NCBI GenBank assembly: GCA_963803295.1
Contig: CAWDMC010000011.1
Coordinates: 62,001-126,000 of the forward strand
Length of the DNA: 64,000 bases
Source of the DNA: CAWDMC01 sp963803295
GTDB lineage: Bacteria; Acidobacteriota; Terriglobia; UBA7540
Direction: 5' to 3'
Both the position numbers and the translations under genes were made by a program. The notes below the pieces were generated by a model. It saw only the letters and a list, made by a program, of their open reading frames with translations, did not search any database and had not been told where the DNA came from. This document shows positions 1-8,378 of this stretch, piece after piece (within the stretch, counting starts at the first letter, position 1; each line of letters begins with the position of its first letter).

Positions 1-1439
1 TCGTCCATTCTGATCTCATCCGGCCAGCGGCGCGCAAATCCTTCTGTGGGCCACTTCGTAGTAGCATCCACTCCCATCTTCGAGCCAAAATTCGGCAGCC
101 GCGAGGCATGTTCGAGCTGGTCAACCGGGCCCAGCGTGAACTGGATGTCACGCTCGGGATCGATGTGATTGAACGCTTTCCAGGCCACTTCGCGAATGTC
201 GTGAACGTTAACATCGTGATCGACCACCACAATGCACTTGGTGAACATGGCGCCGGGCAATCCCCAGATAGCGCTCATCACCTTGCGAGCGTGGCCGGGA
301 TAGCTCTTCCGAATGGCCACAATCATCAGGTTGTGGAACACGCCTTCTGCAGGCAGGTGCATATCAACGACCTCGGGCATCTGCTTTTTCATCAACGGCA
401 GGAAGATGCGCTCGACCGCATAACCCATCCAGTAGTCTTCCATGGGCGGGCGGCCCACGATGGTCGAAACGTAAATAGGATGGCGGCGCCTGGTCACGCA
501 GGTGATGTGAAACGCGGGGAACTGGTCTTCCAGCGAATAATAGCCGGTGTGATCGCCGAACGGACCTTCAGTGCGAATGTCGTCTAGATCCACATAGCCT
601 TCCAGCACGATCTCGGCATGGGCGGGGACTTCGAGATCCACCGTTTCGGCCCTTACTAACTCAACGGGCTCGCGGCGGAGGAAGCCGGCAAAAAGGAACT
701 CGTCTACATCCTCGGGCAAGGGAAAGATGCCGCTAAGCATGGTGGCAGGATCGGCGCCGATGGCCACGGCCACCTCCATGCGGCGGCGTTTACCCTGGCC
801 TGCCTCCTCTGCTCGAGCAAGGCGCTCAATCCATCTGAAATGTTCGGCGCCGGTTTTGTGGATTTGCCAGTGCATGCAGGTAGTGAGATCGTCGAATACC
901 TGCATACGGTAACAGCCCACGTTGCGTCGTCCCGTCTTAGGGCTGCGGGTAACGACCATGGGCCAAGTGATGAAGCGACCGCCGTCCTGGGGCCAGCACT
1001 GCATAATTGGCAAACGGGCCAGCGACGGCGAGAGCTCGACCACTTCCTTCACCGGCCCACTTTTCACCGTTTTGGGGAAGAAGGCGCCCATTTCGGCAAG
1101 CCGCGGAAGCATGCGGACCTTGTCAAGAAAGCCTTGAGGCGGCTTCATATCGAGCAGTTCCTCGATACGGTGGGCTATTTCGTCCACAGAACCGACTTCC
1201 AGGGCCAGTGCGAGCCGCCGTTTCGAACCCACCGCGTTAATCAGCACGGGAGCCCGATAGGTGATCCCGTCCTTAGCCGAGCGTGGATTTTCAAACAGGA
1301 GCGCAGGGCCGTGGCGCTTCGAAACGCGGTCGGTGATTTCCGCGATCTCAAGGTCGACGTCAGCTTCAATCTTTATTCGCTTGAGCTCGCCTTCTCCTTC
1401 AAGCCGGGCAATGAACTCGCGCAAGTCCTTGTAGGCCAT
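1..1439 (-). CDS. UbiD-family decarboxylase, partial (3' end outside window)
   Basis: This is a UbiD-family prenylated-FMN-dependent (de)carboxylase, the family that decarboxylates aromatic acids in ubiquinone or menaquinone synthesis. I translated it from the minus strand, starting at the ATG at 1439, and 479 residues are visible before the window edge. The diagnostic UbiD block TEGPFGDHTGYYS lies at about residues 290-302. The region RRNVGCYRMQVFDDLTTCMH, around residues 171-190, matches the cofactor/metal-binding part of the family. The usual length is 480-600 residues, so little may be missing. The start has only a weak Shine-Dalgarno sequence. The precise substrate (4-hydroxy-3-polyprenylbenzoate, a futalosine-pathway intermediate, or another aromatic acid) cannot be decided from sequence. 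It is transcribed divergently from the VWFA-related gene that begins at 1750. Confidence 0.93.
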   Translation of the reverse strand, partial: MAYKDLREFIARLEGEGELKRIKIEADVDLEIAEITDRVSKRHGPALLFENPRSAKDGITYRAPVLINAVGSKRRLALALEVGSVDEIAHRIEELLDMKPPQGFLDKVRMLPRLAEMGAFFPKTVKSGPVKEVVELSPSLARLPIMQCWPQDGGRFITWPMVVTRSPKTGRRNVGCYRMQVFDDLTTCMHWQIHKTGAEHFRWIERLARAEEAGQGKRRRMEVAVAIGADPATMLSGIFPLPEDVDEFLFAGFLRREPVELVRAETVDLEVPAHAEIVLEGYVDLDDIRTEGPFGDHTGYYSLEDQFPAFHITCVTRRRHPIYVSTIVGRPPMEDYWMGYAVERIFLPLMKKQMPEVVDMHLPAEGVFHNLMIVAIRKSYPGHARKVMSAIWGLPGAMFTKCIVVVDHDVNVHDIREVAWKAFNHIDPERDIQFTLGPVDQLEHASRLPNFGSKMGVDATTKWPTEGFARRWPDEIRMD

Positions 1440-1654
1440 AGGGGATCCGTCGTGGGTCGGGCAAAGAATGAACTGCGGCCGATGACATGTCAAGGTCCGC
1501 AAGCAGTCCAGAACCGCTAGAATCACAGATCCACCGGGGTAAATCAAGTCACGCGCACCCTTGGCTTCGAGTTGCCTTCGAGCTGGAGGCTAAGTGCCTG
1601 ACAATTTTATGACAACGGCGTGACCTTCGAACGCCGGGAACGTCCCATCCAGCC

Positions 1655-1683
1655 TTGACTTTGCCACGCGCGAGCCAGATACT
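1655..1683 (+). promoter_or_regulatory. Sigma70-like promoter for the VWFA-related genes
   Basis: A -35 box TTGACT (1655-1660) is separated by 17 bases from a -10 box GATACT (1678-1683). Initiation near 1690 would give a leader of about 60 bases before the start at 1750. Nothing else convincing is seen in the divergent gap 1440-1749. Confidence 0.5.
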
Positions 1684-1749
1684 AGGGCCGCCGGAGATCG
1701 TAAAAAAAAGCAAAGTGAAGAGCCGGGTATTGGGGTCAACGAAAGGGAT

Positions 1750-3537
1750 GTGAGGATGGGCGGCGGTCGTTCCCTTCAAGTCGCGTTGGCCCAGTGTCTC
1801 CTTGGGGCGACGGCGGCAGCGATCGTGTTGGCCGCGTGTCTTCTTGCGACGTCAGCCGTCAGCGCTCAGGATACCTCCCCCGAACTCAGCAGCCAGGAAA
1901 GCCAGCCCAGCTTCCATTTCGAGTCGCGACGGAATCTTGTATTGGTGCGGGTGGTCGTGCGGAACTCAAAAGGCGAGACCGTTCCGAACTTGCACAAGCA
2001 GGACTTCGAGGTCTTCGACAACGGCAAGAAGCAGGACATTATCGAGTTCGATGCCCAGTCGCTTGATGGCCAGTCCAGGGAGAATGGCGTGGCAACCCCG
2101 TCCGACGCCGCCCTTCCGCCGGAGTTCGAGGAAGCGAACTCGAATCCAGCACTCCGCTATGTGGGCCTGTTCTTTGACGACGTTCACGCCGATTTTGAAG
2201 GGCTGTCCCGATGCGTCCAGGCCGCACAACACTATCTTGACGCTTCTCCCAAGTCCGGCGATCGCATAGGCGTCTTCACTGCTTCGGGCCAAGTCATGCT
2301 CGACTTTACGGCCGATGCCGACAAGGTCCGCCAACAGTTGCGCCGCATTCAACCACGTCCGATTGTGCCCCAGGAAACGAACCCGTGCCCCGACATCTCT
2401 CCTTACCAGGCATATCTGATTATCGAACGTCACGACGCCATGGCCAGCGAAACCGTTGCTCAGGAACTTATGGAGTGCAGGTACCAGGGCAACCAGAATT
2501 TCCTTTCTCAGGCCGAATCCGAAGCCCTCAGCGAGGCACTCAAAGCTCAGAACCGCGATGAAACTCAGAGCGATTATAGTTATCGCGGTCTCGAACAACT
2601 GGTGAAACGCTTGGCCGCGCTCCCGGGCGAGCGATCAATTGTCTTTATCTCACCGGGGTTTTTCTTCGCGCACGACAAGACGATGCAGCTTGACCGAATC
2701 ACCGATCGCGCCTTGCGCGCCCGGGTGACCATAAGCACTCTCGACTCAAAAGGCCTCGATGCCCCAGTGCCCGGCGGAGACGCCAGCAAAAGAGGGATTT
2801 TTCTCCCCAACTCGCCTGCTCTGATGGGTGACAGGCTTAAGAATGAGGTCGGCTCGCGTTCGTACTATCAGGAGGTACTGTCCGAGTTCGCCTACGACAC
2901 CGGAGGCATGTTCTTCCACAACAGCAATGATCTTGATCAAGGCTTCCGGCAGGTAGCCAAGCCTGCGGCCTATTATCTGCTGGCTTTTTCACCCGAGACC
3001 CTAAAGCCGGATGGCCGCTTTCATAATCTCAAGGTGAGATTGGTATTGAAGGGTGATTATGCGCTCCAAGCGCGGCGCGGCTATTTTGCGCCGGGCAAAG
3101 AAGACTCGAAGGGAACTGAGGCCCACAATGAGATCGAAGAGGCGGTGTTCTCACAGGACGCGATGAACGGAATGCCGATGGACCTGCAAACGCAGTATTT
3201 CATGTTGAGCCAGAAGCAGGCCCGTCTCTCTGTAAAGGCACACCTGGATTTGAAGGCGTTGCGTTTCCGTAAGGACCAAGGGAGAAACTGCAACAAGCTC
3301 ACGATTGTGACCGCGCTCTTCGATCAGGACGGCCGTTACGTCAATGCCAAGGAAAAGACCGTTGAGTTTCATCTGCTCGACCAAAACCTGGAGCGGCTCT
3401 CGCGTACCGGTCTCGATTCCCGCGTGAGTTTTGATGTCGGTCCTGGCACCTACATGGTGCGCGAAGTAATCCGCGAGGTGGAAGAGGGGCGTATTTGCGG
3501 GTTGAGCCGCACGGTGGAGATCCCGTATTCGAACTGA
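1750..3537 (+). CDS. Secreted VWFA-related domain protein (acidobacterial family)
   Basis: This is a 595-residue member of the acidobacterial VWFA-related family: secreted proteins with a von Willebrand factor A-like fold and unknown partners. The GTG at 1750 follows AAAGGGA; an ATG at 1756 is an alternative start. A signal peptide runs to about residue 40 and ends near SAVSAQD. The family block VRVVVRNSKGETVPNLHKQDFEV (given here by its position, about residues 66-88) precedes the VWA core. That core has the strand YVGLFFDDVH, where a metal-site motif would lie, and later GERSIVFISPG and the family ending YYLLAFSPE...RRGYFAP. The last 120 residues form a beta-rich tail. It is followed 48 bases later by a paralogue, so the two are probably co-transcribed. 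A role in adhesion or envelope protein interaction is an inference only. Confidence 0.88.
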   Translation: MRMGGGRSLQVALAQCLLGATAAAIVLAACLLATSAVSAQDTSPELSSQESQPSFHFESRRNLVLVRVVVRNSKGETVPNLHKQDFEVFDNGKKQDIIEFDAQSLDGQSRENGVATPSDAALPPEFEEANSNPALRYVGLFFDDVHADFEGLSRCVQAAQHYLDASPKSGDRIGVFTASGQVMLDFTADADKVRQQLRRIQPRPIVPQETNPCPDISPYQAYLIIERHDAMASETVAQELMECRYQGNQNFLSQAESEALSEALKAQNRDETQSDYSYRGLEQLVKRLAALPGERSIVFISPGFFFAHDKTMQLDRITDRALRARVTISTLDSKGLDAPVPGGDASKRGIFLPNSPALMGDRLKNEVGSRSYYQEVLSEFAYDTGGMFFHNSNDLDQGFRQVAKPAAYYLLAFSPETLKPDGRFHNLKVRLVLKGDYALQARRGYFAPGKEDSKGTEAHNEIEEAVFSQDAMNGMPMDLQTQYFMLSQKQARLSVKAHLDLKALRFRKDQGRNCNKLTIVTALFDQDGRYVNAKEKTVEFHLLDQNLERLSRTGLDSRVSFDVGPGTYMVREVIREVEEGRICGLSRTVEIPYSN

Positions 3538-3585
3538 GTGATCGGGTTATAGGGTGTGCCGTTGAATCAACTCTTGGAGGTGGCT

Positions 3586-6069
3586 ATGTCGCGATATCGA
3601 ACCATGAACTACTGGTTAGTGGCTGGAATCATACTGAGCTCCTCACTGGCACTCCTGCGAGTCCCGATCCTGCGAGCACAGGCGTCGCCGGACAAGGGCT
3701 CGGACACGGCGTCATCGACGACCCAGAGCACGCCGGGCGGTGTGGTCAAGGTCCAAAGCAACCTGGTGCTTGTCGACGCGGTGGTCACCGACAAGAAGGG
3801 CAACTATATTCACAGCCTCGAGGCAAAGGACTTCAACGTCTACGAGGACGATAAGGAACAAACCATCTCGAGTTTTTCCTTCGGGAGCGGAAACGCCGCG
3901 CCACAAAGTCCGGGCGACCAGCACTACATGGTATTGTTCTTCGACGATTCCAGTATTCCTAATCCGGCCGACCAGTTGGTGGCGCGGAAAGCGGCGTCCA
4001 AATTCGTCAACAATATCCCGGCCGGGCGCGAGGTAGCCGTGGTTGATTTTGGCGGCACGCTACGGATTACCCAGAATTTCACGGATAATGGCGACGTGCT
4101 GAAAGCCGCCGTTTCCGACGTAAAGTTCTCCAGTGTCCAATCCACTCAAACAGGATTCAGACCCACGCAGGTAGCCTCGCTGGGTGGCGCCGGTCTCAGC
4201 AGCACCACCGATTTTGGAGCGCGCACGATGCTGCTTGCGATTCGCAGCCTGGCGAAGAATCTGCAACCGATTCGCGGGCGCAAGAGCGTAGTGCTGTTTT
4301 CGGCGGGGTTCCCCCTGACTCCGGAGCGGCAGTCCGAGATGACAGCAACCGTGGATGCTTGCAACAAGGCTAATGTCGCGATCTACCCGGTGGACGTCCG
4401 CGGCTTGGTTTCGGGGGACTTCACTCCGAGCGGCATCGGCCAGCCGGGGTTCCCCGGAGGAGGCCGCGGTCCGGGCGCCAGCCTATTGAATGACATTGAA
4501 GAGGTCACTTTCCCTCATGAAGATGGACTACTGGCGTTTGCCTTTCCGCCGGAACCAAATCCCGGTCAACGTCCGGGCGGGGGCGCAGGTGGTGGTGGAA
4601 TCGGTGGAGGTGGTGGAGTCGGAGGGGGTGGTGCAGGTGGCGGGCGGGGAGGTGTGGGAGGTGGAGGTGTCGGAGGTGGAGGGACTACAGGCGGCGGGCG
4701 GGGAGGAACCGGCAACCCGGGAAGCGGGGGTACGGGAACCGGTGGCACGAGGCCTGGAACAGGAACCAATCCGGGCGGGAATCCGGTCGGCGGGGGTGGA
4801 GGCAACAACAACTTCAACAGAGGCAACAACTTCAACAATGGCATGAATAACTGCATGACGAATCCGTATAACAACCCTTTCTGCAGACAGCAGATCATAC
4901 CCGAGATTCCCAACTCAGCCACGACCAACCAGCAAGTGCTCTACGCACTGGCAAAGGGGACTGGCGGCTTCACCATTCTCAATACCAACGACTTCCTGAG
5001 CGGCATCGAAAAGGTAAGCAAAGAGCTCGATGAATATTACGTGCTTGGATACGTGCCGCCTGCCAAAAGCCCGGAAGGTGGCTGCCACACCTTGAAGGTG
5101 AAACTCAACGAAGGCGGTTACCAGGTAAGGTCTCGCAGCGGTTACTGTGACGTGAAAAGCCGGGACGTTCTGGCGGGCGCGCCAGAGGGCCAAGAGCTTG
5201 AGACCCTGGCAGCCTCCCCGCAGGCAGGCAATGTCAGCCTGGCCTTAAAGGCGCCTTATTTTTACACGGCGCCCAACGTGGCACGTGTCAATCTGGCGCT
5301 CCAGATTCCCGGCGATGCTCTCAATTTCGACAAGCAGAAAGGCAAATACGGGTCCAAGCTAAACGTGCTCGGAATCGCCTACCGGCACGATGGTTCGGTG
5401 GCGGCCCGCTTCAGCGACAAGGTAACTCTGAACCTGGACAAGAAAGCCATGAAGGACTTCGTGAAAGAGCCTTTCAGTTATCAGAATTCGCTCGATATCG
5501 CTCCGGGCGATTACACCCTGAAAGTCGTGTTGAGTCCGGGCAGCGGCAGCTTCGCCAAACTCGATACGCCGCTTGCCATCGCACCGTACGATGGCAAGAA
5601 ATTTGGACTCAGTGCCGTGGCGATGAGCGCTAAGTTCATGCCGTTGTCCCAGTTGACGGCGGACTTGGAGACTTCGCTGCTCGAAGAGAAGCCGCCCCTG
5701 GTGGCGAAGACGATCTCCAATGGCCAAACGGTTGACGTCCAACTCATCCCATCACCTAGCAATCAGTTTGCGATCAGCGAAAAGGTGGCATTTTACGTCG
5801 AGGTCTACGAACCTTTGTTGCTCGGCAGCATCCAGCCGCGAGTGGGCATCGACTTCACGGTCCTCAATAAGAAAACCAATCAGCAGGTGTATGATTCCGG
5901 CACCGTTCTCATCAATGATTTTGCTGACAAGGGCAACCCCGTAATCCCGGTGGGAACGATGGTCCCCATCGAGAAACTGCAGGCTGGAGACTACCGCCTG
6001 GATGTCACGGCGCGGGATTCCGCGAACAACGTCTCGAATGTCAGCAGCACTGACTTTGCGTTGAACTGA
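3586..6069 (+). CDS. Secreted VWFA-related domain protein with glycine-rich insert
   Basis: This is an 827-residue paralogue of the preceding gene. I chose the ATG at 3586 because GGAGG (3576-3580) precedes it; an in-frame GTG at 3556 lacks a ribosome site. A signal peptide (LVAGIILSSSLALLRV) is followed by the family block VDAVVTDKKGNYIHSLEAKD and the VWA core strand YMVLFFDDSS, with GRKSVVLFSAGFPL further on. Between the two halves of the VWA region lies an insert of about 110 residues, nearly all Gly, Thr, Arg and Asn (bases 4560-4850), ending in an Asn/Phe-rich stretch with two Cys. The domain then resumes with QVLYALAKGTGGF and YYVLGYVPP...RSGYC. The C-terminal 280 residues are beta-rich. 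The insert probably forms a surface-exposed flexible loop (inference). Confidence 0.88.
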   Translation: MSRYRTMNYWLVAGIILSSSLALLRVPILRAQASPDKGSDTASSTTQSTPGGVVKVQSNLVLVDAVVTDKKGNYIHSLEAKDFNVYEDDKEQTISSFSFGSGNAAPQSPGDQHYMVLFFDDSSIPNPADQLVARKAASKFVNNIPAGREVAVVDFGGTLRITQNFTDNGDVLKAAVSDVKFSSVQSTQTGFRPTQVASLGGAGLSSTTDFGARTMLLAIRSLAKNLQPIRGRKSVVLFSAGFPLTPERQSEMTATVDACNKANVAIYPVDVRGLVSGDFTPSGIGQPGFPGGGRGPGASLLNDIEEVTFPHEDGLLAFAFPPEPNPGQRPGGGAGGGGIGGGGGVGGGGAGGGRGGVGGGGVGGGGTTGGGRGGTGNPGSGGTGTGGTRPGTGTNPGGNPVGGGGGNNNFNRGNNFNNGMNNCMTNPYNNPFCRQQIIPEIPNSATTNQQVLYALAKGTGGFTILNTNDFLSGIEKVSKELDEYYVLGYVPPAKSPEGGCHTLKVKLNEGGYQVRSRSGYCDVKSRDVLAGAPEGQELETLAASPQAGNVSLALKAPYFYTAPNVARVNLALQIPGDALNFDKQKGKYGSKLNVLGIAYRHDGSVAARFSDKVTLNLDKKAMKDFVKEPFSYQNSLDIAPGDYTLKVVLSPGSGSFAKLDTPLAIAPYDGKKFGLSAVAMSAKFMPLSQLTADLETSLLEEKPPLVAKTISNGQTVDVQLIPSPSNQFAISEKVAFYVEVYEPLLLGSIQPRVGIDFTVLNKKTNQQVYDSGTVLINDFADKGNPVIPVGTMVPIEKLQAGDYRLDVTARDSANNVSNVSSTDFALN

Positions 6070-6165
6070 AAGTTTTGCGCTCACGTCCCTTCCCGCGTCT
6101 GCAAGGCCGGCAGGAGCGGGTTTTGGCTGAAGCTGCAATCCTCGGTTCGGCCAAAGGGAGGGTTG

Positions 6166-6648
6166 ATGGCACAGCTCGAGTCATTTTTGGCGACTTGGGA
6201 AGAGGAGTTCCACACCACTCTCCGGGTCTTTGGGAGCTATCCGCCGGAGCGGCTTTCATACCGTCCCCACGAGATATCAAAGACGGCGCACCAACTCATG
6301 TGGCAGATCGCCGACGAAGAATGCGCCTTTGTCGAGGGATGCATCGAAGGCAGGATTGATTTCCCACGCACCGTTATGCCCGAAAGCCTCGACGCCCTTA
6401 TCAGCGATTATCAAAAGCAACATCAAAAAATGGTAGCGAGGCTGCGGGGGGCGGGAGAAGATCTGTTCCAGCGGACCATCAAGTTCCGAGCGGGGAGAGG
6501 CCTGGTGGCAGAGCGCAAAGTCGCCTACTTGCTATGGGTGATGCTCCACGACCAGATCCATCATCGCGGCCAGTTGAGTGTCTATTTGAGGCTGGTTGGA
6601 GCCAAGGTTCCGTCCATCTATGGACCGTCGGCGGACGAACCGTGGTGA
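6166..6648 (+). CDS. DinB-like metal-dependent four-helix-bundle protein
   Basis: This 160-residue protein has the DinB/YfiT-like architecture. The ATG at 6166 is preceded by GGGAGGGTTG; a TTG immediately upstream is ignored. The expected metal-binding histidine triad is visible: H42 in TAHQLMWQI, and H128 and H132 in LHDQIHHRGQ near the C-terminus. Family members act as hydrolases or bacillithiol/mycothiol-type transferases, or have no known function, so no reaction can be assigned. It lies 96 bases downstream of the VWFA pair on the same strand and may share its transcript. Confidence 0.85.
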   Translation: MAQLESFLATWEEEFHTTLRVFGSYPPERLSYRPHEISKTAHQLMWQIADEECAFVEGCIEGRIDFPRTVMPESLDALISDYQKQHQKMVARLRGAGEDLFQRTIKFRAGRGLVAERKVAYLLWVMLHDQIHHRGQLSVYLRLVGAKVPSIYGPSADEPW

Positions 6649-6840
6649 GTTCCCGGCTCGCCTGATTGCAGTCTGATTGCAGATTGAAACACCAGCCGGA
6701 AACCGGTGACCGGGTAACGGCTCCGCGTCCTGATTGTCCCGCAGATTCCTGACGGGAACTACCGAGATAAAACGGGGCCGTGCGGCACAGTTCTTTCTCA
6801 CAACTTGGAAAGACTGTAGGTCGAATGGTGGAGGGGCTAT

Positions 6841-7734
6841 ATGGGTTGGAAGGAGAATGAATTCGGCCTCCTCGTTCCCGATACCCCCTATTCCTATGGT
6901 GGGGCCCCGGTTGGGCTCCGCCGCTTGCGGAAACTGCTGGGCGATAAGTATCTATTCGCCAAGCCCCGCAGGCGTATCACTCCCGGCGTTCAGAAGCCGC
7001 CGAGCGCCGCCGGTCTTGACCTTGGCACTTTGGAGGTGCATATCGAAGGGCGAGGCGAGGAGTCCATCAGAGTCCTGGTCGGAGTGGCCCTTCTGCGATC
7101 CCTCGATCGCATTCCGCGCGAAGGCGAAATCGACTTCAAGGGAGCCGACTATCAGCGCGGCAAGGGAACCCGTTTCTACGATGCAGCTCACCGATTTCCC
7201 TGCACTCCGAAAATCAACGCCTGGAGCGTTCCCCACTATGCGAGATCCAAACGGCTCGAGCGGGCGCTCGAACGGCCGCTCGAACACACTGACTATCTGC
7301 CGAAGCCGGTGAACTACGCGGACCGGCTCTTTGAGGTAAACGGTGCCTGTGAGGCCGTGGTCGAGGCTATCCGGTTTGTGATGCATGAGCAGCCTGTCGG
7401 CAAGCCAGTGCATATCACAATGATCCGTCACGCCTGGGAGTTCAAGCTTTGGAAGAGTTTCGACAAAGCCTACGACGATGCCTGGCAGGAAGCGGCCGCC
7501 AACGAGGAGGGTATCGATCTTCTCGATGAATCCGCTCTAGAGCGCCTCGATACGGTTCGTTCCTCTCCGGGATCCATCAACTTCCGTCGGCCTCGCGCCA
7601 ACATGCAACTTGTTCAGGACGCACTCTGGTACTCCGCCTTTATGGCCCGACGACACAGCGAACCCGCCATGGTCCGGTCGGAAAACATCACGACCTATGA
7701 GCAGCGGCTTCTGAAGCTCATTAAAGAGAACTGA
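6841..7734 (+). CDS. Hypothetical protein, 297 aa, unrecognised
   Basis: I do not recognise this family. The ATG at 6841 is well placed after GGTGGAGGGG. The protein is soluble, with no signal peptide or membrane segment, and mixed alpha/beta in composition. It is rich in Arg and aromatic residues, with conserved-looking segments such as GGAPVGLRRLRKLLGD (N-terminus), RGKGTRFYDAAHRFPC and ITMIRHAWEFKLWKSF. It is separated from the DinB-like gene by about 190 bases and ends convergently with the small secreted-protein gene at 7863. Coding character is supported by length, the ribosome site and the absence of any competing frame with protein-like content. Confidence 0.7.
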   Translation: MGWKENEFGLLVPDTPYSYGGAPVGLRRLRKLLGDKYLFAKPRRRITPGVQKPPSAAGLDLGTLEVHIEGRGEESIRVLVGVALLRSLDRIPREGEIDFKGADYQRGKGTRFYDAAHRFPCTPKINAWSVPHYARSKRLERALERPLEHTDYLPKPVNYADRLFEVNGACEAVVEAIRFVMHEQPVGKPVHITMIRHAWEFKLWKSFDKAYDDAWQEAAANEEGIDLLDESALERLDTVRSSPGSINFRRPRANMQLVQDALWYSAFMARRHSEPAMVRSENITTYEQRLLKLIKEN

Positions 7735-7798
7735 CACTACCCGGAGCGAAAGCTGCAAGCAGGTTCTCCATTAGGCCGTTGTTCGAGAACCGACGGCC

Positions 7799-7827
7799 AA
7801 AAAAAGGGACGGCACTCAGCCGTCCCT
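7799..7827 (-). terminator. Rho-independent terminator of the small secreted-protein gene
   Basis: A perfect 8-bp stem GGGACGGC/GCCGTCCC with a 5-base loop (7807-7827) is followed on the minus strand by eight T residues (7806-7799). It lies about 36 bases past the stop at 7863. On the plus strand a weaker T-run follows, so it may work in both directions between the convergent genes. Confidence 0.88.
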
Positions 7828-7862
7828 CTCGCGGTGTTTTTGATCCCGTCGCTTCGCACTAA

Positions 7863-8279
7863 CTACGAACCTGACTGGCTGCTGCCGTTGGAATTCTCTA
7901 GCACGATTTTTTGGTGCCAGCCTTGTAACTCCACGGCTGTGATCTCTCCAGGGGGCCCGGAAGGTTCATTGAGGTCTACAGCCGTCTCGTCGATCTTCTG
8001 CCCCGTTGCAACGAGTTTTGCCGGTGCTTGCGCAATCAGCTTGTCATTCTGGAAGAAATTCACCATCGACTGCGCGCCCTCTCGACTGACGGCTACCTGA
8101 TAGTCGCCAGCCTTCAGTTCAGGTCCGTTGGCCAGTCTGGCAGGTTCGGCGAGGGTTACGTCACCCTTCTTCCCCTGGTGCGACTCGCCGGAAAAGCCTG
8201 GAAATCTGGCATATCCCATGGTGGCGGCACACAATACCACGACCGCCGTAACATACAGACATCTTGCACTGTCTTTCAT
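7863..8279 (-). CDS. Small secreted hypothetical protein
   Basis: This is a 138-residue protein. I placed the start at the ATG at 8279 because AAGGTGGA lies at the right distance upstream; an in-frame extension to 8336 has no ribosome site. A signal peptide (LYVTAVVVLCAATMGYA, about residues 8-24) precedes a short mature domain. That domain contains LKAGDYQVAVSREG, NFFQNDKLIAQAPAKLV and a C-terminal EITAVELQGWHQKIVLENS, with a low-complexity Ser/Gly tail. This resembles small acidobacterial exported proteins with one compact beta domain; the function is unknown. It has its own terminator (7799-7827). It could be co-transcribed with the receptor gene ending at 8379, but the 99-base gap leaves that open. 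Confidence 0.75.
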   Translation of the reverse strand: MKDSARCLYVTAVVVLCAATMGYARFPGFSGESHQGKKGDVTLAEPARLANGPELKAGDYQVAVSREGAQSMVNFFQNDKLIAQAPAKLVATGQKIDETAVDLNEPSGPPGEITAVELQGWHQKIVLENSNGSSQSGS

Positions 8280-8378
8280 TACAATCCACCTTCTGACGAA
8301 GTGTCGCCTTGTTCCTACTCTTATTTGGAAGGGCATACTCGTACGGCAGGTTGCCTCGGCACGTACGATTCGCGGTCA

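Noticed and set aside
840..1520. Long plus-strand open frame opposite the UbiD gene
   Set aside because: The minus-strand frame gives a complete UbiD protein with its signature motif; the plus frame is its GC-rich mirror.
4560..4850. Repetitive GGTGGAGG-type DNA suggestive of a CRISPR or minisatellite
   Set aside because: Repeats are irregular, have no spacers and encode an in-frame Gly-rich protein segment.
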